DNA from: Peptococcaceae bacterium BRH_c4a
GTDB taxonomy: Bacteria; Bacillota; Desulfotomaculia; Desulfotomaculales; Desulfocucumaceae
Reading direction: 5' to 3'
Length of the DNA: 64,000 bases
NCBI GenBank assembly: GCA_000961585.1
Contig: LADN01000051.1
Coordinates: 1 to 64,000 of the forward strand
In this document: positions 19,244-27,681 of the stretch, piece after piece
How the letters are laid out: each line of letters begins with the position of its first letter
Position numbering within the stretch: the stretch's first letter is position 1
Translations under genes and position numbers: made by a program
Notes under the pieces: model-generated
Told to the model about the DNA's origin: nothing
What the model saw: the letters and a program-made list of their open reading frames with translations, nothing else
Databases searched by the model: none

Positions 19244-19275
19244 GGCGGCCCCGGCAGGGGCCGCCACGTGTTTTT
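19244..19275 (+). terminator. Rho-independent terminator after the HD-GYP gene
   Basis: GGCGGCCCC at 19244-19252, loop GGCA and GGGGCCGCC at 19257-19265 are followed by a short T tract. Confidence 0.8.
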
Positions 19276-19394
19276 CCTGAAATATAATCATGTAACCTGT
19301 ATTTACATATTCAGTGTTAACAGACGATAACTTGTGTTGTATAATAGACAAAATTAATATAAAATTCTAATAATTAAAAATTACCCGGCGGTGA

Positions 19395-19525
19395 ATAAAA
19401 TAATGGTTTACGAAAAAAATTCCCAAAAGCATAAACGATCTTAAAATCAGGCAGGATTCAATGGACCCCTGCGATGTTATTAACATGCAATATACTACGG
19501 GTACTACCGGTTTCCCAAATAGAAT
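19395..19525 (+). pseudogene. Relic of an AMP-forming acyl-CoA synthetase
   Basis: Within the 500-bp gap between the HD-GYP and exonuclease genes, one frame reads MDPCDVINMQYTTGTTGFPN (from 19461). This is nearly the adenylate-forming enzyme P-loop consensus (D-V-I-N-M-Q-Y-T-S-G-T-T-G-F-P-K). About 20 preceding codons are compatible with the same family. After TGFPN the match stops and nothing else of a 500-residue synthetase is visible nearby. It is best read as a decayed fragment. The remaining parts of the gap (19276-19394, 19526-19640) show no feature I can support. Confidence 0.55.
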
Positions 19526-19642
19526 TGGCTGGATATTATTCTCCGTCCGCCATGTGTGTGGTCGGGGTTATTTTCCTTTTGTGCCGTTTAATCGTCAGTG
19601 TCAAGTGAGCTTGCGGCTTAGGGCAAGGTGGGTGGTTTTCCA

Positions 19643-20368
19643 TTGGTGGAAGTCATAAAGAGAATCCTTCCGCATAACTGGTTTAACAAAGGCCAGTTCG
19701 CTCCGGATCATCCCGGTGCAAAAAATATTGAAAAGTTCAGGGGTTTAGTCAAAAAAAATGACTACCGGGAAAAGGACGATCTTCATTTGCGGGAGATGAA
19801 GATCATAGTGTTGGATACGGAAACTACAGGTTTAAAGCCGCATTCCGGGGATGAGGTAATATCGGTGGGAGCCTGTCTGTTAGAGAACGGGGAAATTTTG
19901 CCGGAACATTTTCACAAACTGGTTAACCCATTTAAACCGATACCCCGGTTTATTACAGAACTGACAGGAATCTGCGATGATATGGTGTCCGGGGCGGAGG
20001 ATTTCTGTACCGTTATGTGTGACTTTTTGGAATTCCTGAAGGACAGTATAATTGTAGGTCATTCCATAGATTTTGATATTAACTTCCTCAATTACAAACT
20101 GAAGCCCTTTAATGTCAGAATCAATAATTATGCCATTGATACCGGAATGCTGTCTAAGGCGTTAAACCCGCAGATAAAGCTGCATACCCTGGACAGCATA
20201 CTGGTATCCATGGACATAAATCCAGATGGCAGACATACATCCCTGGGTGACGCCCTGCTCACTGCCGATGTTTTTTTGAATTTTCAAAAGCAACTGGAGG
20301 ATCTGGGAATAAAAACACTTTCTGACTTGAGGTACTATATAAAAAAGGCCATTCTATATAAGTTTTAG
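19643..20368 (+). CDS. DnaQ-like 3'-5' exonuclease
   Basis: This protein of about 241 residues has a DEDDh-type exonuclease domain beginning near residue 52. Exo I is VLDTETTG, Exo II is VGHSIDFDINFL, and Exo III is the HTSLGDALLTADVF region, with the catalytic His and Asp visible. The first 50 residues are a basic, poorly conserved extension. TTG 19643 follows GGTGGGTGG. A shorter product beginning at the ATG near 19798 is also possible. It is followed 36 bp later by a cNMP/CBS/DUF294 protein. Fused or adjacent exonuclease plus DUF294 modules are common, but their substrate is unknown. Confidence 0.8.
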   Translation: MVEVIKRILPHNWFNKGQFAPDHPGAKNIEKFRGLVKKNDYREKDDLHLREMKIIVLDTETTGLKPHSGDEVISVGACLLENGEILPEHFHKLVNPFKPIPRFITELTGICDDMVSGAEDFCTVMCDFLEFLKDSIIVGHSIDFDINFLNYKLKPFNVRINNYAIDTGMLSKALNPQIKLHTLDSILVSMDINPDGRHTSLGDALLTADVFLNFQKQLEDLGIKTLSDLRYYIKKAILYKF

Positions 20369-20404
20369 TCCCAAGGGTATTCTGTTATGGAGGAGGTGTT
20401 AAAA

Positions 20405-22336
20405 GTGCCGAAAGAAAAGAAAGAATTTTTAAGGACGGTTCCCCCCTTTAGCCTGCTTCCCTCCGAGGTTATTGACGGGCTGCTGCTTAAAATAAAAGTC
20501 AAGACTTTTCCCGCCGGCGCTTATGTATTCAGACAGGGTGAGGAAAGTCTTGACACATTGTTTTTGATTCTTAGCGGATCGGCCGAGGTGGTAGCCATCA
20601 ATGACAAAGGTGATGAGACGGTTGTAGGCTTTCGGAGTGAGGAAGAATTTTTTGGTGAGACAGGTCTGACCGGGGGTCAGTATTCCGCAACCATCAGGGC
20701 AAAGGAAGAACTTACCTGTCTGCTTATTCCGGGGGAAGAGATCGAAGAGCTTATAGGAAGGCACAACAACTTTGCAGGCTACGTAACCGAATTACTGTTG
20801 GAGCGAATGCGGTCTCTTTATGAAGAAATAATTCATGAACAGTCCTTTGACGCTAACAGCCGGGTTGAAACTCCCCTCTTCAGAAAACGTATCAGTGACA
20901 TAATGTCCACCCCGGTGGTTACCTGCAGAGTTGACGATTCTGTGGTTAGTGTATCAAAATTGATGGAACACAAAAAAATAAGCGCAGTTTTTGTGGTGGA
21001 CAATGAAAGCCGCCCGGTTGGGGTGATTACCACCGCAGACCTGGTTCACAAAATAATTGCCCGGTCAGTTACCGATTACCTGAATGTCACCGCCGGCATG
21101 ATCATGAATACCAAACTGGTTTCAATCCCTTCCAAGGCATTTTTTGCCGAGGCCCTGCTGGCTGTTTCAAAATATCAGACAAAACATCTGGCCGTCACAA
21201 GCCGGGAAAAACTTGTTGGTATTGTGACTGTGGCCGACCTGATAAAGACCAGGAGCACCGGTACCCTTACCCTTATTCACGATATTGAGTCCCAGCAGGA
21301 CATTGAAGGACTTACCGCCATTGGCACCGAGACCGATAATCTCCTTAACGCCCTGGTGGCTGAAAAGGCCCCGGTACAGGAGATTCTGATGATCATATCC
21401 GAGTTTCACGAAAGGCTGACCCGCAAGGTTGTACAGCTTTGTGAACAGGAAATGGTCAAGATGGGCTACGGTCCTCCTCCGGTGGAATACTGCTGGGTCA
21501 ATATGGGCAGCGCAGGAAGGAAGGAGCAGACTGCCCGTACTGACCAGGATAATATGATCATATTTAAGGATCACGAGTCAATAGACCTGGACTACATTCA
21601 GGGATACTTTTTAAAACTGGCCATAATGGTCAATGAGGGACTTGACCGGTGTGGATTTGCCAAATGCCCTGGAAATGTCATGGCTTCCAATCCCCAGTGG
21701 TGTAAATCCCTCGGGGAATGGGAGGAACTCTGTGAAGTATGGATTGGGACGGTGGCCAAGGACCCCCAGGCAATAAGGCAGCTCACAATATTGCTGGATT
21801 TCAGGCCGGTGTATGGGAATAAGAAACTGGCGGACTCCCTGTGGAAAAACATTATCAAGCTATATAATAACAATTCATCCGCAGTCACTCACTTCCTGAC
21901 CCAGGATGATCTCAGCGCCAGGGTTCCGGTAACCATGTGGGGAGGGTTTTCCACAGTAAAAACCGGACCTCATAAGGATGAAATAAATCTAAAGAATTCA
22001 GCCTGTGTACATATAGTAAACTGCATCAGGATATTTGCTCTTAATAGCGGTATTACAGAAACATCTACCTTTCGGAGGATTGCGGAGCTTAGAAAACGGG
22101 GCGGGCTAAAATCAGATGAGGCCGACTTTATTGAGGCCTCATTCGAAACACTGATGATGTTCAGGGTTCGTGAAAATCTTAAGAAAGTTAAACGGGGGGA
22201 AAAGGCCGATAACTACATAAATCCGGCTCATTTGAGGAAGCAGGAGCGTGAAATTCTAAAAGGGGCGTTTACAGCGGTAAACCGGCTGCAGAAACTTACC
22301 GGCTCGACATTTACCGTGGTTTGGCTGTCTAAATAA
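20405..22336 (+). CDS. cNMP-binding, CBS-pair and DUF294 nucleotidyltransferase protein
   Basis: This 643-residue cytoplasmic signalling protein has a cyclic-nucleotide-binding fold at about 15-130, a CBS pair at about 165-285 (DIMSTPVVTCR; GVITTADLVHK; GIVTVADLIK) and a DUF294 nucleotidyltransferase domain at about 330-640. The last contains GSAGRKEQTARTDQDN, the G-S-x-x-R-x-E-Q and D-x-D pattern of GlnD-like transferases. It is presumed to sense adenine nucleotides and modify an unknown partner. GTG 20405 follows GGAGGAGGTG. The ATG at 20387 overlaps that site. Confidence 0.85.
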   Translation: MPKEKKEFLRTVPPFSLLPSEVIDGLLLKIKVKTFPAGAYVFRQGEESLDTLFLILSGSAEVVAINDKGDETVVGFRSEEEFFGETGLTGGQYSATIRAKEELTCLLIPGEEIEELIGRHNNFAGYVTELLLERMRSLYEEIIHEQSFDANSRVETPLFRKRISDIMSTPVVTCRVDDSVVSVSKLMEHKKISAVFVVDNESRPVGVITTADLVHKIIARSVTDYLNVTAGMIMNTKLVSIPSKAFFAEALLAVSKYQTKHLAVTSREKLVGIVTVADLIKTRSTGTLTLIHDIESQQDIEGLTAIGTETDNLLNALVAEKAPVQEILMIISEFHERLTRKVVQLCEQEMVKMGYGPPPVEYCWVNMGSAGRKEQTARTDQDNMIIFKDHESIDLDYIQGYFLKLAIMVNEGLDRCGFAKCPGNVMASNPQWCKSLGEWEELCEVWIGTVAKDPQAIRQLTILLDFRPVYGNKKLADSLWKNIIKLYNNNSSAVTHFLTQDDLSARVPVTMWGGFSTVKTGPHKDEINLKNSACVHIVNCIRIFALNSGITETSTFRRIAELRKRGGLKSDEADFIEASFETLMMFRVRENLKKVKRGEKADNYINPAHLRKQEREILKGAFTAVNRLQKLTGSTFTVVWLSK

Positions 22337-22339
22337 ATA

Positions 22340-23080
22340 TTACACAGGAACCAGTTTTATCCTTCCCATTGCAGCCAGTTTATCGTCCTTTAGGGCTACC
22401 GCCCCTTTAATGCCCTGTATGGAAAGGGCAAAATTAACAGCCTTTTCAAGGTCGTCCCGGGAATGGATCAGGTTGCCGGCGGCGGTGGCCACTGCATCAG
22501 CCAGGGGGGCTGAGGGAGACACAATCACCACTGCGTCGGCACAGCCAAAGCTAAGGGAGTGTCCCACGGTGCCTGACGAGGTGCAGATTCCCACAGGGGT
22601 GTCATCCGGTTGTACTTCCAGGGCGATCCTATGGCTTAAGGGGGACTTGCCGGCGAAAATACCTATATTTCTGATTCTCCTGGTGCGCAGGAAGATGTCG
22701 CCGCCATTTTCCACTATTACATCCCTGGAATGCTTCAAAAGCTTTTGGCCCACCGCTTCAGATATGGCCCCGGCCACGGCGGCCATTGGTCCGACTCCGG
22801 CAGCCCGGGCGGCATCAGCCATACCAGCTGCTATTGCCGGAGCGTCAGTCATTATATCGTGAGGAATAAGTGATTTAAGGAAGGCTGGATCAGTATTGAT
22901 GTATTTCTCAAGCTGATCCCGGTATTCAGCCACAAGCCGTTCAACCAGGGAAACCAGCCCCTGGTTGAACCTTTCTTTTCTTATGCCTATGTCCAGGTCG
23001 GTCTCCCTGACGGCCACCCGGAAATGTATCAGATCCTCCTGCCGGTGTCTGAGGCGGTAATCCCTGTCGATGTAATCCAC
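22340..23080 (-). CDS. UPF0280 family protein, homocysteine-synthesis associated
   Basis: This is the UPF0280/COG2122 family, distantly ApbE-like. The segment AVAGAISEAVGQKLLKHSRD and the glycine-rich NGGDIFLR are typical. In methanogens a UPF0280 protein acts with DUF39 and NIL-ferredoxin proteins in converting aspartate semialdehyde to homocysteine. Gene order here supports the same set. GTG 23080 comes directly after the upstream stop. An ATG at 23116, which would overlap the ferredoxin gene, is also in frame. It ends 4 bp from the convergent DUF294 gene. Confidence 0.8.
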   Translation of the reverse strand: MDYIDRDYRLRHRQEDLIHFRVAVRETDLDIGIRKERFNQGLVSLVERLVAEYRDQLEKYINTDPAFLKSLIPHDIMTDAPAIAAGMADAARAAGVGPMAAVAGAISEAVGQKLLKHSRDVIVENGGDIFLRTRRIRNIGIFAGKSPLSHRIALEVQPDDTPVGICTSSGTVGHSLSFGCADAVVIVSPSAPLADAVATAAGNLIHSRDDLEKAVNFALSIQGIKGAVALKDDKLAAMGRIKLVPV

Positions 23081-23082
23081 AA

Positions 23083-23484
23083 CTAGAGTTTTACCTCCAT
23101 GGCCCTCACGGGGCATATTTTAAGGCACAGTTGGCAGACTACGCAGTTGTCGCCATCGAACTTTACTTCCATAGAAGGCCTCTCGATGTATAATGCCCCG
23201 GTGGGGCAAATGGCGGTACAGCCTCCGCACATGGTGCATTTTTCTTCATCTCTTATAATTTCCTGGGTCAGAGGCTGAACCTGAACGCCCAGCTTGCGGA
23301 GGTATTCCATTCCTCCTTCCACCTGTTCGCCCGTTATTTCAAGAACCAGGGTTCCTTCTCTTTGAGGGTTGACATTGGCCTTCACTATATTAATCAGCAG
23401 GTCGTAATCCTTTACAAGCCGGGAAATTATTGGCTTATCAGAAATTTCAGGGCTGAATCTCAATACTATTTTTTTAGGTGACAA
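23083..23484 (-). CDS. NIL domain protein with 2x[4Fe-4S] ferredoxin
   Basis: This 133-residue protein has an N-terminal NIL domain (about 5-75, the ligand-binding fold also found on methionine ABC transporters). Two CX2CX2CX3C motifs follow: CTMCGGCTAICP and CVVCQLCLKICP. It corresponds to the methanogen MA1822-type partner of DUF39 and probably supplies electrons for sulfide incorporation into homocysteine. TTG 23484 follows AAAGGAGTGAG. It is the middle gene of a three-gene minus-strand operon under an S-box. Confidence 0.88.
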   Translation of the reverse strand: MSPKKIVLRFSPEISDKPIISRLVKDYDLLINIVKANVNPQREGTLVLEITGEQVEGGMEYLRKLGVQVQPLTQEIIRDEEKCTMCGGCTAICPTGALYIERPSMEVKFDGDNCVVCQLCLKICPVRAMEVKL

Positions 23485-23541
23485 ACCGGCTCACTCCTTT
23501 CATTTTGGCTTCAAGCTATAAGCTGTAACCACATCTAATCC

Positions 23542-24732
23542 CTACCCTTTAAGCGCCTTGCCGCATATTCCGTCTGCTGGGGAGGCCAGTGGCTGCACCG
23601 GTTCTGTTATCTGGAAGCCGCCATCGGAAATCCACTGTTTTAGAATGGCTGCAATTTCCCTGGCCTTGGGGTAACTGGACATCGGAGCGGTGGCAACTTC
23701 CCTGCCGTTTACAGTGATCTTTCCGGTCTTCAGGTCAGCATAGCTTACATGGCCAAGATTCCCTGGCACCCTGTTGGGATAGGCGTCACTGTAATCAACT
23801 ATGGGAGCGTACAAGTCCCGGTCGGTGGCCGCCGCATAAAGGGCAACTTCTTCATTGAGTATTGGTATGGGTATTCCTATGCCGACCGCAAAAGAAGCCC
23901 CGTACCCTGCAAAGCTGACTCCTTTTAGCCATTTTGAGGACATCTGCTTCAGATCCCCGATTACTGAGAGGGTTCCTCCGGCCGGCCCAAGATCCTTCCC
24001 TTCGGGAGATTTCTGTATTGACGGGAAATGCTGTGTTCCGTTCCAGGCAACATAACCGATACCTCCACCCAGGAATATCCTGGTCCCTATTCCAATGGTT
24101 TTAAAATGCGGGTCCTTAAGCAGGGGGCTTAACTGGCCGGAGGTAGAATAGTGGGCATTGCCGAGATTGGGTTTAAGCATCCCCATGTAAGTATATATGG
24201 TCTTGCTGCCCAGGTTTACGGCACAGTTATAATTCTGGTACCCATTTCTGGGGTTAAAAAGGAATGCCTCATTAATCTCATCCAGGGTAATGGTTGTTTC
24301 CAATGTTTTCCTGGGGTAGCAGTCTGTGCCGTAACTGGTGGCCTTCATTTTAATTGGTTTGCCTGCCACCAGATCTTCAATGACATGCCCGCCCCCATAC
24401 CTGAACTCGCCGGGGAATTGACTGTTCAGTGGGTCGTCTTCCGGAACTTCAGTAGCCCCGATATAAGCGTCCACCGCTGCCACACCTGCATAGGCGGGTA
24501 CCTCATTCAGCCAGACCCTGTGCATTTTCATCCTGGGTGAAGAATGTCCAAAGTTTAAAAAGGCGCCGGAAGAACACATGGGAGCAAAGGTGCCGGTGGT
24601 TACCACATCCACCGTTCGGGCGGCCCCGGAAATGCCTTTTTCCTCCGCCAGGGAGATAAATTCTTCTGCGGATAGCACCACGGCCTTACCTGACTTGATT
24701 TTTGCGTTGATTTCTGCATAACTTTTTTCCAT
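23542..24732 (-). CDS. DUF39 homocysteine biosynthesis protein
   Basis: This 396-residue DUF39 (COG1900) protein has the family start KSYAEINAKIKSGKAVVLSA and conserved Cys residues such as those in APMCSSGAF and GTDCYPRK. DUF39 proteins are implicated in making homocysteine from aspartate semialdehyde and sulfide, bypassing O-acyl-homoserine. Methanogen versions often carry C-terminal CBS domains, which are absent here. It is the first gene after the S-box leader, which fits a methionine-supply role. The three-gene set appears complete in the window. Confidence 0.85.
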   Translation of the reverse strand: MEKSYAEINAKIKSGKAVVLSAEEFISLAEEKGISGAARTVDVVTTGTFAPMCSSGAFLNFGHSSPRMKMHRVWLNEVPAYAGVAAVDAYIGATEVPEDDPLNSQFPGEFRYGGGHVIEDLVAGKPIKMKATSYGTDCYPRKTLETTITLDEINEAFLFNPRNGYQNYNCAVNLGSKTIYTYMGMLKPNLGNAHYSTSGQLSPLLKDPHFKTIGIGTRIFLGGGIGYVAWNGTQHFPSIQKSPEGKDLGPAGGTLSVIGDLKQMSSKWLKGVSFAGYGASFAVGIGIPIPILNEEVALYAAATDRDLYAPIVDYSDAYPNRVPGNLGHVSYADLKTGKITVNGREVATAPMSSYPKAREIAAILKQWISDGGFQITEPVQPLASPADGICGKALKG

Positions 24733-24779
24733 GGTTTTAGTTCATCCCTCCACTTGTGCTCTAAATCCAGCAACCAGAT

Positions 24780-24808
24780 TAAGAAAGCCTCTTCATTACA
24801 GAAGAGGC
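24780..24808 (-). terminator. Intrinsic terminator of the S-box leader
   Basis: Read on the minus strand, GCCTCTTC, loop TGTAAT and GAAGAGGC are followed by TTTCTT. It lies between the aptamer and the DUF39 start, as expected for SAM-dependent premature termination. Confidence 0.75.
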
Positions 24809-24826
24809 CAGCATAATCCTGCTCAC

Positions 24827-24956
24827 CTCTTATCTTTCAGAAGATTTTACTTCTGCAGGAATTAGCACCATGCTATCTCTTACGAAAACATTTTTTCGTT
24901 TGATAGCTGGTTGCCGGGCTTCATTGGGCCAGTCCCTCCACCTCTCCGGATAAGAG
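24827..24956 (-). promoter_or_regulatory. SAM-I (S-box) riboswitch
   Basis: Read on the minus strand, the P1 strands are CTCTTATC (plus-strand 24949-24956 reversed) and GATAAGAG (24827-24834 reversed). Between them lie the S-box core elements GGTGGAGGGACTGGCCC, GAAGCCCGGCAACC and GGTGCTAATTCC. Spacing and order match the family. When SAM is plentiful the downstream terminator should form and shut off the homocysteine operon. Confidence 0.95.
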
Positions 24957-25026
24957 CACACATCTTTTTTTAATTAAAAATCAGTATAGCAGTTAGTTAA
25001 ATCTTTGTCAACGCATTGCTTAATTA

Positions 25027-25728
25027 TTATAGGCCTTCCACTGCAAACTGATCGTTTAGCCGGCTGATGGCCTTTTTTTCTATTCGCGAAACGTATGATC
25101 TGGATATGCCGAGTTTTTTTGCTATTTCCCTTTGAGTAAAGCTGAGCCCGTTTTTCAAGCCATACCTCATAATCAGCACCTTTTTCTCCTGGGAGTTCAA
25201 TTTAGAAAGTTTACCCCAGAGGCGCTCACTCTCAAATTTTCCCGAAACAGCATCAATAACGGTTTCGGGGTCAGTACCCAGCACATCAATAAAACTTAGC
25301 TCATTTCCCTCTTTATCTGTTCCTATGGGCTCATAAATGGAAAACTCTGATCTCAGTTTTTTGCGGGACCGGTAATACATAAGTATTTCATTCTCAATGC
25401 ATCTTGAAGCGTATGTGGCCAGACGCGTTCCCTTATCAGGGTTATACGTGTTTATTGCCTTGATCAGACCAATGGTTCCAATGGAAACCAAATCGTCAAA
25501 ATCTTCTCCGTCAAATTTTTTAATTATGTGTGCCACAAGCCTCAGATTTCTTTCCACCAGCACTTTTTTTGCAGATTCGTCACCTGTCATGGCCAGTACA
25601 ATGTAGGTATTTTCTTCTTGCTCACTGAGTGGTTTTGGAAAGCTGTTATTTGCCACGTATGACACCAGCAGCGCCAATCCGTTCAAGAGAGACAGAACGG
25701 CAATAGTCAGGAGTCCGGGCAGCACCAA
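25027..25728 (-). CDS. sigK: Sporulation sigma factor SigK
   Basis: This 233-residue sigma-70 family protein matches SigK. It has a short hydrophobic pro-sequence (residues 1-25), region 2 with ERNLRLVAHIIKKFDGEDFDDLVSIGTIGLIKAINTY-type sequence split by the usual helices, and region 4 with FTQREIAKKLGISRSYVSRIEKKA. SigK directs late mother-cell transcription in endospore formation. The gene is uninterrupted, with no skin-like prophage. TTG 25728 (or GTG 25725) follows AAGGGGGG. It is monocistronic and indicates a spore-forming host. Confidence 0.93.
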   Translation of the reverse strand: MVLPGLLTIAVLSLLNGLALLVSYVANNSFPKPLSEQEENTYIVLAMTGDESAKKVLVERNLRLVAHIIKKFDGEDFDDLVSIGTIGLIKAINTYNPDKGTRLATYASRCIENEILMYYRSRKKLRSEFSIYEPIGTDKEGNELSFIDVLGTDPETVIDAVSGKFESERLWGKLSKLNSQEKKVLIMRYGLKNGLSFTQREIAKKLGISRSYVSRIEKKAISRLNDQFAVEGL

Positions 25729-25874
25729 TAGGATCCCCCCTTAAAAATGCGATGCTTTATATAATATGTCTCAGGTTAAAAAATGTGCCAGTCCCTGTTT
25801 TTATTAGAAAGATTTAAGGATCTGGAGGCCGAGGGATAATACCGTATTGACTTTATAAAACACCGGAGGTATAT

Positions 25875-25918
25875 TGTATACATGAGAGAAATATTGAAAT
25901 AATATGTACATGTATACA
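25875..25918. promoter_or_regulatory. Pair of TGTATACA palindromes upstream of the sodium-pump genes
   Basis: Perfect 8-bp palindromes TGTATACA occur at 25875-25882 and 25911-25918, with ATGTACAT overlapping the second. They sit 34-77 bp before the first small membrane ORF and could be paired operator sites. The regulator is unknown. Confidence 0.4.
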
Positions 25919-25951
25919 TAATGTTATTTCTAAAAGAAAAGAGGTGTCAAA

Positions 25952-26125
25952 ATGATTAGCCAGTACATTTTTGTAGCTCTGACAGTATACCTGATGGTGG
26001 CTGTTATTTCTCTGGCGGTGGCCTTTCTGATTAAGTCAATATACGTGGGAATTAAGCTGCAAGGCAGTTTAAAACTGAGGTCCGCTCAGTTAAGAATGTC
26101 AAAGGCCTCATTGCAAAGCCGTTAA
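25952..26125 (+). CDS. Small single-span membrane protein (OadG-like position)
   Basis: This 57-residue protein starts at ATG 25952 after GAGGTG. It has one hydrophobic span (about residues 6-30, YIFVALTVYLMVAVISLAVA) and a basic tail. Its size, topology and place 18 bp before the beta subunit recall OadG/MmdD-type small subunits of sodium-translocating decarboxylases, which assemble alpha and beta subunits. The sequence alone does not prove homology. Confidence 0.65.
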   Translation: MISQYIFVALTVYLMVAVISLAVAFLIKSIYVGIKLQGSLKLRSAQLRMSKASLQSR

Positions 26126-26143
26126 GTAGTTAAAAAAGAGGGT

Positions 26144-27364
26144 ATGGATATGTTTGACTTCAATGTGTTAAGTCTTTTTCAGGGGATCTCCACATTGGTG
26201 GCGGCGGAAACCTCAATAGCCATTGCCAGAATTGTGCTGATTGCGCTGGGTATCGCATTGGTATACCTGGGAGCCAAAAATACGCTGGATCCGTTGCTGA
26301 TGATCCCCATGGGTTTTGGAATGGCCTCGGTTAACGCGGCTGTTTTATTCTTGTCGGCTGGTGAAACTGGCACAATTTTTATCGATCCGATGATAACCGA
26401 GACTTCCCAGTTGATGAATATTCTGCAGATTGATTTTTTGCAGCCGATTTATACATTTACTTTCAGTAACGGCCTGATCGCCTGTTTTATTTTTATGGGG
26501 ATAGGTGTAATCACTGAAATAGGGTATGTGCTGGCCAGGCCTTTCAGCAGCATGTTCATTGCCATCTGCGCTGAACTGGGTACCGTGGCGACCTTTCCGG
26601 TCGCCCTGCTGCTGGGGCTAAATTACGGTGAGGCGGCTTCTGTGGCTATGATTGGGGGGGCTGACGGCCCCATGGTTTTGTATACTTCACTGATACTGGC
26701 CAAGGATCTGTTCGTTCCTATAACAATAGTGGCGTATTTATACCTGAGCCTGGCTTACGGAGGCTACCCGTACCTGGTAAAACTGCTGGTGCCGAAACGG
26801 CTCAGGGGAATAAAGATGGATTTGACAAAGATACCTACTGTAACCAAGGGGGAAAAAATTACTTTTTCCATTGTCGCATGTGTGGTCCTGAGTCTTTTAT
26901 TCCCGGTAGCCGCCCCTCTTTTCATGTCGTTTTTCCTTGGGGTTGCCATCAGAGAAGTAGGCCTGAAGGAGTATATCTCGTTTATCGAGGGGCCGCTTTT
27001 GTACGGATCGACCTTCTTTTTGGGATTGCTTCTGGGAGTGCTTTGTGAGGCCAACACCATAATGAATCCAAAGGTAACCGTACTTTTGGTGCTGGGGATT
27101 TTTTCACTGCTGCTTTCTGCAATCGGTGGAATTATAGGGGGGTATATAATGTATTATATAAGCAAGGGGGAATTTAACCCTGTTATCGGCATAGCCGGGG
27201 TATCCTGCATTCCCACCACCGCCAAGGTGGCCCAGAAGGCAGTTGCTGAAGCCAACCCCTATGCAATAGTACTGCCCTATGCCATTGGGGCAAGTATTAG
27301 TGGGGTAATTACATCGGCAATAATTGCGGGTATTTTCGTTACATTAATACCGTTGATAAAATGA
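26144..27364 (+). CDS. Sodium-ion-translocating decarboxylase beta subunit
   Basis: This 406-residue polytopic membrane protein of the OadB/GcdB/MmdB family couples carboxybiotin decarboxylation to sodium export. The motif GGADGPMVLYTSL, with the family's sodium-site Asp, is visible near residue 170. The second half has the repeat-related GVSCIPTTAKVAQK. No carboxyltransferase alpha subunit or biotin carrier lies nearby, so the partner must be encoded elsewhere, or this is an orphan carrier. It overlaps the next small ORF by 4 bp (ATGA). Confidence 0.9.
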   Translation: MDMFDFNVLSLFQGISTLVAAETSIAIARIVLIALGIALVYLGAKNTLDPLLMIPMGFGMASVNAAVLFLSAGETGTIFIDPMITETSQLMNILQIDFLQPIYTFTFSNGLIACFIFMGIGVITEIGYVLARPFSSMFIAICAELGTVATFPVALLLGLNYGEAASVAMIGGADGPMVLYTSLILAKDLFVPITIVAYLYLSLAYGGYPYLVKLLVPKRLRGIKMDLTKIPTVTKGEKITFSIVACVVLSLLFPVAAPLFMSFFLGVAIREVGLKEYISFIEGPLLYGSTFFLGLLLGVLCEANTIMNPKVTVLLVLGIFSLLLSAIGGIIGGYIMYYISKGEFNPVIGIAGVSCIPTTAKVAQKAVAEANPYAIVLPYAIGASISGVITSAIIAGIFVTLIPLIK

Positions 27365-27546
27365 TCAGGGAAAGAATTATATACTGGCTGGTGGGGACAG
27401 CGGCGGCCTTCGGCGGGGTTTTTATGGTAAGGGTATTGTCTCATAATTTACCGGATAACGGGCGAATTATGATTACTCTGTTGGGTTACTCCCTGGCGTT
27501 TTTAGGTTTATTCATAATTACCCTGGGGACCAAAAGAAAAGGCTGA
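27361..27546 (+). CDS. Small two-span membrane protein
   Basis: This 61-residue ORF overlaps the beta-subunit stop (ATGA at 27361-27364), so it is translationally coupled. It has two hydrophobic segments (about 8-24 and 38-55) joined by a short hydrophilic loop with RVLSHNLPDNGR. I do not recognise a family. Context suggests an accessory to the sodium pump. Confidence 0.6.
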   Translation: MIRERIIYWLVGTAAAFGGVFMVRVLSHNLPDNGRIMITLLGYSLAFLGLFIITLGTKRKG

Positions 27547-27579
27547 CAAAGCCGTACAAAAAAATAGTTTCACATAAGA

Positions 27580-27615
27580 GTCCAGGCAGGGCATAATCCG
27601 CCTGGACTTTGCCTT
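27580..27615 (+). terminator. Rho-independent terminator after the sodium-pump genes
   Basis: GTCCAGGC at 27580-27587 and GCCTGGAC at 27600-27607 form an 8-bp stem followed by a T-rich tail. Confidence 0.85.
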
Positions 27616-27681
27616 TATGTATTGAGAAATTGGCAAGTCTGTGGTACAGTTCAGATTAGGTATGCTTTTGGGGGTTAGGCA

